A stretch of DNA of 28,114 nucleotides from an uncultured Alistipes sp. (lineage in GTDB: Bacteria; Bacteroidota; Bacteroidia; Bacteroidales; Rikenellaceae), in contig UROX01000010.1 of the NCBI GenBank assembly GCA_900549685.1, forward strand, positions 1-28,114. Direction: 5' to 3'. A program made the position numbers and the translations under genes. The notes under the pieces are model-generated. The model made no database searches. It was not told the origin of the DNA and saw only the letters and a list, made by a program, of their open reading frames with translations. Below, one piece after another: positions 1 through 6,854 of this stretch (within the stretch, counting starts at the first letter, position 1; every line of letters starts with the position of its first letter).

Positions 1-592
1 CACGCCTACGTTATCGTTTCGGTTTCCGGTTCGTGTTTTTTGTCGGTATCCGGATGTGCGGATGCCCTTCCCCGATTCTGTTTTCGGGTATCGCCGAAAA
101 GCGGAATGTCGTTTTTTGCATGTTCCTCTTTTCTCAGCGAGACGGGAACCGACCTGACGATACGTCTGGAGGCGGGGAAGGGGGGGCGGAGGTCTTCTCG
201 GTGAAGGAGAAGATGGAATCGTCTGTTTTCTACGACTGTCGTGCGGACGCTTCGGGTGTCGCGGAACGAGCAGTCCCGAGTCCGCCCGTATTTTCCGGGA
301 CAGGGGTATTTTCGGATGTGCGGTTCATAACCGCGAGCCGCGACGGCCGGTTCGGTGATTGGGGTTTCCGAACCATCGTGCTTCGGACTGCAAATGTCTT
401 TCTTGTCGTTGTCGGCCGCCGATACTTCGGAAGAAACATTTATTTTTGCGGAAATACCTCTTTCCGTCGCTTCGCTCCGGATTTCGACTGCGAGCCGATG
501 CGGGACACTGTCCGTTCGTCTCGGAAAAATCCGGAAACATGGACGAAATGCGGAAAAGGGCAAATCGCCGTCGTGTGCGATCGCATGTCTTA
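1..592. other. Gene-free stretch at window start
   Basis: No reading frame here has a recognisable domain, a credible start or protein-like composition; the open frames on both strands look like chance frames in GC-rich DNA. The one signal is a good Bacteroidota -7 box, TATTTTTG at 441-448 on the plus strand, about 220 bases before the first gene. It is too far upstream to be that gene's proximal promoter and could start a small RNA or a long leader. No terminator-like hairpin with a T run was found. Confidence 0.5.
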
Positions 593-600
593 TAGGTTTG
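593..600 (+). promoter_or_regulatory. Promoter -7 box for the ArsC/Spx-like gene
   Basis: TAGGTTTG fits the Bacteroidota -7 consensus TAnnTTTG. Transcription would start near 605, just before an inverted repeat at 611-638 (CGGCATA and CCGGA paired with TCCGG and TATGCCG). That hairpin would therefore sit in the 5' leader. No clear -33 TTTG was seen. Confidence 0.5.
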
Positions 601-610
601 CGATGAATAA

Positions 611-638
611 CGGCATACCCGGATGTCCGGATATGCCG
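611..638 (+). repeat. Near-perfect inverted repeat in the leader of the ArsC-like gene
   Basis: Two arms of 13 bases (611-623 and 626-638) pair except for one mismatch (C618 opposite A631), with a two-base spacer. No T run follows on either strand, so it is a poor intrinsic terminator. It could be a leader hairpin or a protein-binding palindrome. Confidence 0.55.
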
Positions 639-669
639 TATGGAATAGACTTTAAAACGAATGTTCGTT

Positions 670-1029
670 ATGAAATATCTTTTTCTTCAGTATCCCCGGT
701 GCTCCACTTGCATCAAAGCCCGCAGATGGCTCGAATGCCGGGGCGTCGAAGTCGAATCGCGCGACATCGTTTCGCAGAACCCTTCCGCGGAAGAGCTGTC
801 GGAGTGGATCGGACGGAGCGGACTTCCGGTACGGAAATTTTTCAATGTCAGCGGAGCGAAATACCGCGAGCTGAATCTCAAGGACCGGATCGGGGCGCTC
901 TCCGACGAACAGCTTGTCGGGTTGCTGGCCTCCGACGGAATGCTCGTCAAAAGGCCGTTGCTCGTCGGTCCCGATTTCGTGTCGGTCGGTTTCCGCGAGG
1001 CCGAGTGGGCCGACCGGCTGTCACGTTGA
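670..1029 (+). CDS. ArsC/Spx-family thioredoxin-fold protein (arsenate reductase-like)
   Basis: A 119-residue protein with the compact fold typical of the ArsC/Spx/YffB family. The N terminus reads YPRCSTC, giving a redox CXXC pair (C11, C14) after the first beta strand. Classical ArsC enzymes have a single Cys in a CX(S/T)R context, so this one is nearer the Spx/YffB branch, often labelled 'arsenate reductase family' without proof of arsenate activity. A later VKRPLLV segment matches the conserved Arg-Pro of the family. I chose ATG 670 (MKYLFLQY); an in-frame ATG at 661 adds three residues. No ars operon partner is nearby, so a thiol-redox role is as likely as arsenate detoxification. It converges on ribH with only 13 bases between stop codons. 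Confidence 0.85.
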   Translation: MKYLFLQYPRCSTCIKARRWLECRGVEVESRDIVSQNPSAEELSEWIGRSGLPVRKFFNVSGAKYRELNLKDRIGALSDEQLVGLLASDGMLVKRPLLVGPDFVSVGFREAEWADRLSR

Positions 1030-1042
1030 GACTCCGGGCCGA

Positions 1043-1564
1043 TCAGTTGATCTTTTTCCTGTCTTCGCTTTCTTCCGGCTCCATTTCGATTTGCAGGGCG
1101 ACCATGCGGATGGCCGCCACGGCTGCTTCGTCGCCTTTGTTGCCGTATTTGCCGCCGGCTCTGTCGAGCGCCTGTTGCAGGTTGTCGGTCGTCAGTACGC
1201 CGAAAGCTACCGGCATGTTCCACGACAGCATGAGCTGCGTGACGCCCTGCGTAACGCCCTGGCACACGTAGTCGAAGTGACGGGTCTCGCCCTGAATGAC
1301 GCATCCCAGTACGATCACGCCGTCCACATCCGTGTATTCGGCGAAATATTGGGCACCCAGCGCCAGTTCGAAAGTGCCGGGAACCTGTTTGACGAGGATG
1401 TTGTGCTCTTCGCATCCCGCCTTGCGGAGCGTGGAGACCGCACCTTCGAGCAGTGCGCCCGTCACGCGAGGATTCCATTCCGATACGACGATGCCGAATT
1501 TCATGTCTTTCGCCGAAGGTAACGTTCCGTCGATCTGCGAAAGGTTTTTGTGAATTGTAGCCAT
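1043..1564 (-). CDS. ribH: 6,7-dimethyl-8-ribityllumazine synthase
   Basis: Penultimate enzyme of riboflavin synthesis: it condenses 5-amino-6-ribitylamino-uracil with 3,4-dihydroxy-2-butanone-4-phosphate in the cytoplasm, usually as an icosahedral assembly. The 173-residue sequence shows the family blocks in order: a VSEWNPRVTGALLEGA segment near residue 30, the VPGTFELALGA motif, the VIVLGCVIQGETRHFDYV block with the catalytic His, and the MPVAFGVLTTDN block. The C terminus carries an acidic then basic extension (EPEESEDRKKIN) beyond the usual end. ATG 1564 is chosen because homology begins right after it; upstream in-frame codons give low-complexity sequence. It follows the TPR gene on the same strand but is separated from it by 277 bases and a terminator, so it probably has its own promoter, which I could not locate. 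Confidence 0.97.
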   Translation of the reverse strand: MATIHKNLSQIDGTLPSAKDMKFGIVVSEWNPRVTGALLEGAVSTLRKAGCEEHNILVKQVPGTFELALGAQYFAEYTDVDGVIVLGCVIQGETRHFDYVCQGVTQGVTQLMLSWNMPVAFGVLTTDNLQQALDRAGGKYGNKGDEAAVAAIRMVALQIEMEPEESEDRKKIN

Positions 1565-1786
1565 TGCTTTTAGTGTAGATGATGGATTGAACGCGCTTAT
1601 ATGCTTCGATTTGCCGTCTCCCGGACGTATGATTTCCGGCTCGCCTGCCGCCGACGTCTGTCGCGAGGATGCCTGTCCGGAAATCGGCCCGTTCCCCGTC
1701 GGAGGAGACTCGGAACGGCGAAGCGGGAGTGTGTCGGCCGGTGTCCGCGCGGGACGGCGCATGGATGCGGATAAGCGCGGAATCGA

Positions 1787-1818
1787 AAAAGGTTGCGGCT
1801 ATCCAGCGGCAACCTTTT
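1787..1818 (-). terminator. Intrinsic terminator of the TPR gene
   Basis: Ten-base arms AAAAGGTTGC (1787-1796) and GCAACCTTTT (1809-1818) form a hairpin. Read on the minus strand it is followed by a run of five T, 24 bases past the TPR stop codon. Confidence 0.85.
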
Positions 1819-1841
1819 CCGTATCGTTTCGAATGATTCGT

Positions 1842-2546
1842 TTACTGCTGCTGTTCGATGCGGCCGATGTATTTCTGGATGTCACGGGCTTCCATGCTGG
1901 AGGCATAATCCGTGCCGATCGTTTTGTAGGCGGCCAGCGCTTTGGCGAAATCGCCCAACTTTTCGTATACCTCGCCCGATTTTTTGAGGTAGTAGGGGGC
2001 CGTCAGGGCGTTCTTGCCGGTCGCGACGGCTTTTTCGTACAGTTTGACGGCTTCGGAGAGTTTGCCGGTCTGAACCAGCGCGTCGCCCTGCAAACCGTAG
2101 TTCTGCGCGGCGATGAGGGCTGCGGGAGCGCTGCCCGTTTCGGGCGAATATTTGCCGAGGTATTCCAGTGCCCGGTCGTACTCTCCGGCTTTCAGGTAAC
2201 AGATGCCGGCGTAGTGTTTGGCGAGGTTGCCTGCCGGTGTCGAACCGTATTTGGCGATCACGTCCAGAAAACCGGCGAAGTTGCCGTCTCCGTTGAGCGC
2301 CACGTCGAACGAATCGGCCGCGAACTGCTGTTCGGCCATGAACATCATCGCCGCCGCTTTTTCGGCCCGAGGAGCCACGACCAGATATTTATATCCGAAA
2401 AAACCTCCGACCACGATCACTACGACCGCCAGCGCGATCAGCAGCGAACGGCCGTTTTTCATGATAAAACCTTCGAACTGCCCGATCGCCGATGCGATGG
2501 CTACTTCGGGATCCTGCTCGGTCTGCGGTTTGTTTTGTTCTGCCAT
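1842..2546 (-). CDS. Membrane-anchored tetratricopeptide repeat protein
   Basis: A 234-residue protein with a short cytoplasmic N terminus, one hydrophobic segment at about residues 34-53 (rich in I, A, V, L and G) and a soluble helical C-terminal part. Three TPR-like helix pairs are visible, at roughly 105-133, 146-174 and 183-211, each with the GxYxxAlexY-type spacing. The layout (single N-terminal TM, then TPRs) resembles YfgM/YfgL-associated proteins and the conserved Bacteroidetes TPR protein found beside recF. Such repeats bind peptides or partner proteins, so an envelope-complex or chaperone-like scaffold role is plausible but unproven. It is divergent from recF across a 279-base gap and has its own promoter and terminator. 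Confidence 0.9.
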   Translation of the reverse strand: MAEQNKPQTEQDPEVAIASAIGQFEGFIMKNGRSLLIALAVVVIVVGGFFGYKYLVVAPRAEKAAAMMFMAEQQFAADSFDVALNGDGNFAGFLDVIAKYGSTPAGNLAKHYAGICYLKAGEYDRALEYLGKYSPETGSAPAALIAAQNYGLQGDALVQTGKLSEAVKLYEKAVATGKNALTAPYYLKKSGEVYEKLGDFAKALAAYKTIGTDYASSMEARDIQKYIGRIEQQQ

Positions 2547-2586
2547 GATTTATTCTGAAAATTTAAAGTTAAAATTCGTATCGAAC

Positions 2587-2596
2587 TGCAAAAGTA
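2587..2596 (-). promoter_or_regulatory. Promoter -7 region for the TPR gene
   Basis: On the minus strand the sequence is TACTTTTGCA, an exact TAnnTTTG box. Only a weak TGTG (plus-strand CACA at 2615-2618) lies at -33 spacing. The leader would be about 35 bases and AT-rich. Confidence 0.7.
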
Positions 2597-2750
2597 ATTT
2601 TTTTTAGCGAATTACACACTTTTTCGGCATATTTATTCCTCGAAATTTGCGGCAAAGACAGCGCCGGCCGTCCGTCGGTTTTCCGTGCCGTGTTCGGCAC
2701 GGCGGGAAGGCGGAGCGGACGACGGGGCTCCTGTACGGTGTCGCCGGGAT

Positions 2751-2779
2751 TGGCCTTTCCGAAAAAAAACGTACCTTTG
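2751..2779 (+). promoter_or_regulatory. recF promoter (TTG -33, TACCTTTG -7)
   Basis: TTG at 2751-2753, 18 bases, then TACCTTTG at 2772-2779, matching the Bacteroidota sigma-ABfr promoter layout. The start point would be near 2784, giving a leader of about 42 bases. Confidence 0.75.
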
Positions 2780-2825
2780 GCTTCCGGACATCCGATTGCG
2801 GAGGGTCCGTCAAATTGTCCCGAAC

Positions 2826-3926
2826 ATGTATCTCCAACGACTCTCGCTCATCGATTTCAAGAACTTCGAAGAGGCCCGGATCGAACTTTCGGCCCGGATC
2901 AACTGCTTCGCGGGCGACAACGGGACCGGGAAAACCAACCTGCTCGACGCCGTGCACTACCTGTCGATGTGCAAGAGCGCCTTCGGTCTTTCCGACGGCC
3001 AGTGCATGCGGCACGGCAGCGATTCGTTTCTCGTGGACGGCGTCTATGCCGATGCGGCGGGACACACCGAACGTATCGTCTGTTCCTGCAAGAGGGGATC
3101 GGCCAAGAAACTCTGCCGCAACGGCAAGGAGTACGACAAACTTTCGGACCACATCGGGCTGATACCTATCGTGACGGTCTCTCCGGCGGATACTTCGCTC
3201 ATCAACGAGTCGGGCGAGGAGCGGCGCAAATACCTCAACGGGTTCATCTCGCAGCTGGACCGCGAATACCTCGTCACGCTGGTGAAATACAACCGCGTGC
3301 TGGCCGAACGAAACAAGCTGCTCAAAGATCAGTCCGTGCGCGGATTCGACGAGATGCTCGAGGTGTTCGACATGCAGCTCGCCGCCCTGGGTACGGTCGT
3401 TTTCGAACATCGCAGGCGGCTCGTCGGGCAGCTCGCTCCCGTCGTGGCGGATTATTATGCCGCCCTGTCGGACGACCGCGAGCAGGTGGAGATGACCTAC
3501 CGGTCGGAACTGCTCGAACGTCCGTTCTCCGACATTCTGCGCGAGGCGGGCCGGCGCGACCGGATCTGCCAGTTCACGACCTGCGGCGTCCATCGCGACG
3601 ACGTGCGCATCGCCATCGGAGGTTATCCGCTGCGGCGCTACGGCTCGCAGGGACAGCAGAAATCGTTCCTGGTGGCGCTCAAGCTCGCTCAGTACGACAT
3701 CGTCGCTGCGCGACTGTCCGTCCGTCCTATCCTGCTGCTCGACGATATTTTCGACAAGCTCGACATGCTGCGGGTCGGGCGGCTGATCGGAATCGTGTCG
3801 CAGGAGCGGTTCGGACAGATTTTCATCACCGATTGCAACAAAGTCCGTCTGGAGGGCGTCCTGCAGCAGAACGGGTGCAGCTATACGCTGTTCCATGTCG
3901 AGGACGGACGTATCCGTATCCTATGA
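2826..3926 (+). CDS. recF: DNA replication and repair protein RecF
   Basis: SMC-like ATPase that, with RecO and RecR, loads RecA on gapped DNA at stalled replication forks. The 366-residue length is normal for RecF. The Walker A motif GDNGTGKT is at residues 30-37, the ABC-type signature region around YGSQGQQKSFL lies near residue 275, and Walker B is ILLLDDIFDKLD near residue 305. ATG 2826 is chosen because the canonical start MYLQRLSLIDFKNF begins there. Its stop overlaps the next start as ATGA, which indicates translational coupling with the DUF721 gene. In many bacteria recF and DUF721/DciA genes sit together near replication genes; no dnaA or dnaN is in this window. Confidence 0.97.
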   Translation: MYLQRLSLIDFKNFEEARIELSARINCFAGDNGTGKTNLLDAVHYLSMCKSAFGLSDGQCMRHGSDSFLVDGVYADAAGHTERIVCSCKRGSAKKLCRNGKEYDKLSDHIGLIPIVTVSPADTSLINESGEERRKYLNGFISQLDREYLVTLVKYNRVLAERNKLLKDQSVRGFDEMLEVFDMQLAALGTVVFEHRRRLVGQLAPVVADYYAALSDDREQVEMTYRSELLERPFSDILREAGRRDRICQFTTCGVHRDDVRIAIGGYPLRRYGSQGQQKSFLVALKLAQYDIVAARLSVRPILLLDDIFDKLDMLRVGRLIGIVSQERFGQIFITDCNKVRLEGVLQQNGCSYTLFHVEDGRIRIL

Positions 3927-4219
3927 GACGACGCGAACCCATCCGCATAGGCGACGCGCTGAACGACTTTTTCAGCTCCACGCCCCTGATCGCCCGCAAG
4001 ATCGCCGAGGCGAAGATTCCCGATCTGTGGCCCCGTCTCGTAGGCGACGTCATCGCTTCCTATACGACGAAGATCGAAGTCAGGACCGGCGGCCGGCTGT
4101 TCGTCTTCCTGAGTTCCTCCGTAGCCCGGAACGAGGTTTTCATGCGCCGGAGCGCGCTCAAAGAGGCTTTCGACCGGATACTCGGGCCGGGCGTCGTTTC
4201 CTGCGTCATCGTCAAATAG
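3923..4219 (+). CDS. DUF721 / DciA-like protein
   Basis: A 98-residue basic protein of the DUF721 family. The core has the usual order: an N-terminal RRREPIRIGDALNDFF helix, a LWPRLVGDVIASYT segment with the conserved W and VG, then strands ending RLFVFLSSSVARNE. DciA, the characterised member, helps load the replicative helicase DnaB in bacteria lacking DnaC. This short form has only the DUF721 core and no added DnaB-binding tail, so the loading role is inferred. It overlaps the recF stop by four bases (ATGA) and is almost certainly co-transcribed and coupled with it. Confidence 0.88.
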   Translation: MRRREPIRIGDALNDFFSSTPLIARKIAEAKIPDLWPRLVGDVIASYTTKIEVRTGGRLFVFLSSSVARNEVFMRRSALKEAFDRILGPGVVSCVIVK

Positions 4220-4310
4220 TCCGGAACATGCCGGGAGGTTCCCTGCTTCCGCGGCGTGCGGCGCGGGAAACCGACGGGTGGTCGGCTGTCGTTTTTACGC
4301 GATTTCTTCG

Positions 4311-4318
4311 TATTTTTG
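4311..4318 (+). promoter_or_regulatory. rimO promoter -7 box, implying a leaderless or near-leaderless mRNA
   Basis: TATTTTTG matches TAnnTTTG. Its last base is only six bases from the rimO ATG at 4324, so the expected start point (about 4-7 bases past the box) falls on or next to the start codon. No good -33 box is visible. Confidence 0.6.
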
Positions 4319-4323
4319 CCGCC

Positions 4324-5631
4324 ATGAACCGATTGAAGAAAAGAAAAATCAATGTCGTGACGCTCGGCTGCTCGAAGAATCTGGTCGATTCGGAGCACCT
4401 GATGGCGCAATTGCGCGACAACCGTTTCGAGGTCGTCTACGATTCGAACGATACGGATGTCGATGCCGTGGTCGTCAATACCTGCGGCTTCATCGGCGAT
4501 GCCAAAGAGGAGTCGATCGACACGATTCTCGGCTTCGCCCGGGCCAAGGAGGAGGGCCTCATCGACCACCTGTTCGTAATGGGCTGTCTGGCCGAACGCT
4601 ATAAAAAGGATTTGCAGGAGGAGATTCCCGAGGTGGACGAATATTTCGGCGTGAACGATCTCGCCTCCATCGTCCGGACCCTCGGCGGCCGTTACCGGGA
4701 CGAGCTTACCGGCGAACGGATGCTCACCACTCCCGGACACTACGCCTACCTCAAAATATCGGAGGGTTGCAACTGGGGGTGCGGTTACTGTGCCATTCCG
4801 CTCATCCGGGGCCGCCATGTGTCGGTGCCGATGGAACGGCTCGAGGCCGAGGCCCGCGCGCTGGCCGCGAAGGGCGTGCGCGAACTGATCGTCATCGCGC
4901 AGGATACGACCTATTACGGACTCGACCTCTACGGCGAACGCAAGCTGGGCGAACTGCTGCGCCGGCTCTGCCGCATCGACGGTCTCCGGTGGATCCGTCT
5001 CCACTATGCCTATCCCGCGCATTTCCCCGACGATGTGATCGAGGCGATGCACGACGAGGAGAAGATATGCCCGTACCTCGACATTCCGTTCCAGCATATC
5101 AGCGACGCCCAGCTGCGAAGCATGCGCCGGGGACTCGACCGGGCGCAGACCTATGCCCTGATCGAAAAGCTCCGGCATGAGGTGCCCGGCATCGCGCTGC
5201 GCACGACGCTGCTCGTCGGTTATCCGGGCGAGAGCGAAGCCGATTTTGCCGAACTGCTCGATTTCGTCGAAAAAGTCCGTTTCGAACGCCTCGGCGTGTT
5301 TCCCTATTCCGAAGAGGAGGGCACCTATTCGGCCGAGCGGCTGGAAGACGACGTGCCCGAGGAGGTCAAACGCCGCCGGGCCGATGCCGTCATGGCGTTG
5401 CAGAACCGCATCTCGCGCGAGCATAACCAGCGTCGGGTCGGCCGTACCGAGGAAGTTATCGTAGATCGGCGGGAAGGCCGTTTCCTCGTGGGGCGTACCC
5501 GTTACGATTCGCCCGAGGTGGACACCGAGATCCTCATCGAAACGGACGAAGAACCGGCTCCGGGAACGATTCTCCGGGTAAGCATAACGGAGGCAGACGA
5601 TTATGATCTGTACGGGGTGCTCGCGGAGTGA
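4324..5631 (+). CDS. rimO: Ribosomal protein S12 methylthiotransferase RimO
   Basis: Radical-SAM enzyme that adds a methylthio group to an Asp of ribosomal protein S12. At 435 residues it has the full three-domain layout. The N-terminal UPF0004 domain has three Fe-S cysteines (C16 in LGCSKN, C54 in NTCGF, C88 in MGCLAE). The radical-SAM core carries C149, C153 and C156 (CNWGCGYC). A C-terminal TRAM domain covers roughly the last 65 residues. The GCSKNLVDSE signature separates RimO from MiaB. ATG 4324 begins at the family start; the in-frame sequence upstream is the antisense-like end of the DUF721 region. A -7 box directly in front suggests its own promoter in addition to any readthrough from recF. 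Confidence 0.96.
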   Translation: MNRLKKRKINVVTLGCSKNLVDSEHLMAQLRDNRFEVVYDSNDTDVDAVVVNTCGFIGDAKEESIDTILGFARAKEEGLIDHLFVMGCLAERYKKDLQEEIPEVDEYFGVNDLASIVRTLGGRYRDELTGERMLTTPGHYAYLKISEGCNWGCGYCAIPLIRGRHVSVPMERLEAEARALAAKGVRELIVIAQDTTYYGLDLYGERKLGELLRRLCRIDGLRWIRLHYAYPAHFPDDVIEAMHDEEKICPYLDIPFQHISDAQLRSMRRGLDRAQTYALIEKLRHEVPGIALRTTLLVGYPGESEADFAELLDFVEKVRFERLGVFPYSEEEGTYSAERLEDDVPEEVKRRRADAVMALQNRISREHNQRRVGRTEEVIVDRREGRFLVGRTRYDSPEVDTEILIETDEEPAPGTILRVSITEADDYDLYGVLAE

Positions 5632-5648
5632 TTGATTTCGGTAGGAAT

Positions 5649-5679
5649 TTTGTTTATTCGGGAATATTGATTACTTTTG
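5649..5679 (+). promoter_or_regulatory. Consensus promoter for the coiled-coil/zapA operon
   Basis: TTTG at 5649-5652, exactly 19 bases, then TACTTTTG at 5672-5679. This is the best full match in the window to the Bacteroidota -33/-7 promoter. The leader to ATG 5707 would be about 22 bases. Confidence 0.85.
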
Positions 5680-5706
5680 AGTGGACGTATTTAACCCCGT
5701 TCGGTG

Positions 5707-5997
5707 ATGAATGACAACAGAGCGTTTATCGATTCGCTGGGAGAGAAGATCCGGCGGATCATCGACGACAACAGACGGCTCCGCGAGGAGCTGAACCGTC
5801 TGGCCGAAGAACGCGACGGACTTATTCTCCGTAACCGGGAGACCGAGGAAAAAGCCCGGTCGCTCGAACGGCGGGTTAAGACGCTCGAAACGGCCGGCGC
5901 CTTCGCGGGAAACCGTGCGGACAACCGGGCAGCGAGACTGCGCGTCAATAGGCTACTGCGGGAGATTGACAGTTGCATCGCATTGATGAATAAATAA
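5707..5997 (+). CDS. Small coiled-coil protein upstream of zapA
   Basis: A 96-residue, highly charged protein. Residues about 5-65 form an almost uninterrupted heptad-like coiled coil rich in R, E, L and D; a short Ala/Gly/Asn linker near residues 64-74 precedes a second helix at 75-96. No signal peptide or membrane segment. It lies 53 bases upstream of zapA behind a strong promoter, so the two are likely co-transcribed. Size, coiled-coil nature and linkage recall ZapB, the ZapA partner of gammaproteobacteria, but no sequence homology is claimed. ATG 5707 is preferred over an adjacent in-frame GTG at 5704. Confidence 0.75.
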   Translation: MNDNRAFIDSLGEKIRRIIDDNRRLREELNRLAEERDGLILRNRETEEKARSLERRVKTLETAGAFAGNRADNRAARLRVNRLLREIDSCIALMNK

Positions 5998-6050
5998 TTA
6001 TTGGACTTCCGGCGACGGAACAATGATAATTCGAGTGACACGTTGTTTGT

Positions 6051-6344
6051 ATGGCAGGCAAGAGGAGAATATCCGTCAAATTGGCCGGTAAGGAATACCC
6101 GATGACCATTCCTCAGGCCGAGGAGGAGAAGTACCGCAAGGCGGCACTGGATATCAACTCGATGATCGCCGTCTACAAAACGAGGTTCATGGCCGAACCC
6201 GAAGACTATCTGGCCATGGCGGCGCTGCAGATCGCCGTCGATAAGGTCGGATTGGAAATGGCACGGGAATTGACCGATGAGATGAACCGCCTGCAACAGA
6301 TCGGGACGGAGATCGACGATTACCTGAACGATCCGAAACGATAG
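6051..6344 (+). CDS. zapA: Cell division protein ZapA
   Basis: A 97-residue ZapA-family protein that bundles FtsZ filaments at the division site. The N-terminal half has the expected beta-hairpin (RRISVKLAGKEYPMTI), followed by the EEEKYRKAALDINSMI helix and the long C-terminal dimerisation helix (about residues 48-92) with the conserved AALQIAVDK stretch. Length is typical. It follows the small coiled-coil gene and precedes the likely 6S RNA and rny. A zapA-6S RNA pairing is also known in gammaproteobacteria, which supports both calls. Confidence 0.93.
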   Translation: MAGKRRISVKLAGKEYPMTIPQAEEEKYRKAALDINSMIAVYKTRFMAEPEDYLAMAALQIAVDKVGLEMARELTDEMNRLQQIGTEIDDYLNDPKR

Positions 6345-6396
6345 ATACATGGTCCCCCGCGGGGGAACGAGACGTTCTTATACAGATACGAAGGAA

Positions 6397-6612
6397 TGAA
6401 ATCCCGCATGGATTCCTTTTAAGCTTTGCGAAACTCAACATTATTACAACTTGGGGTCAAGCTCAGGTGTTTCAAAAACAGGCCTTACCTTTCCTCTCCG
6501 GAGGAAAGTTTCCCTCCGGGGGACGTTGGACGTTTGCGATTTACGGCAGCCCCACACATGACGATACGGAGCTTCGTCAAACAGAAAAGAGGAATCCCAT
6601 GCGGGTATTTTT
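6397..6612 (+). ncRNA. ssrS: Probable 6S RNA
   Basis: The segment between zapA and rny folds into a long rod closed by pairing of its two ends: CCCGCAT (6403-6409) with ATGCGGG (6599-6605), GG with CC, ATTCC (6412-6416) with GGAAT (6591-6595), then a T/A-rich stretch. AAAT (6399-6402) also pairs with ATTT (6607-6610). Inside are a TGGGG/CCCCA helix (6452-6456 with 6550-6554) and a perfect eight-base apical hairpin (6489-6496 with 6501-6508, loop TCCG). A run of seven T follows the closing stem at 6608-6614. Size (about 215), the closed rod with internal bubble, and position next to zapA all fit 6S RNA, which binds the RNA polymerase holoenzyme and damps housekeeping transcription. No covariance search was done; the promoter was not identified. 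Confidence 0.72.
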
Positions 6613-6854
6613 TTATACGCGATCGTATTTGCCGATGCGGACGCTGTCCGGGCAGAGGTCCGACTTTCGGCCGTGCTCCCGGCCGGTCCGAAAACACGGG
6701 CCGGAGCAGACGGCGGACAGAACCGGGAAACGGACATTCCGCCGGACCTTGCGGAATACGATTGCCCTTGGATGGATACGACCCGGACGGAGAGGGTGCT
6801 CTCTGTCGGAATAAACCGATTTAAATAAACGAATATTAACCTTTTATCAAAATT

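Noticed and set aside
33..1271. A 412-codon plus-strand frame at the start of the window
   Set aside because: It overlaps the ArsC-like gene in another frame and the antisense of ribH, and its composition is not protein-like.
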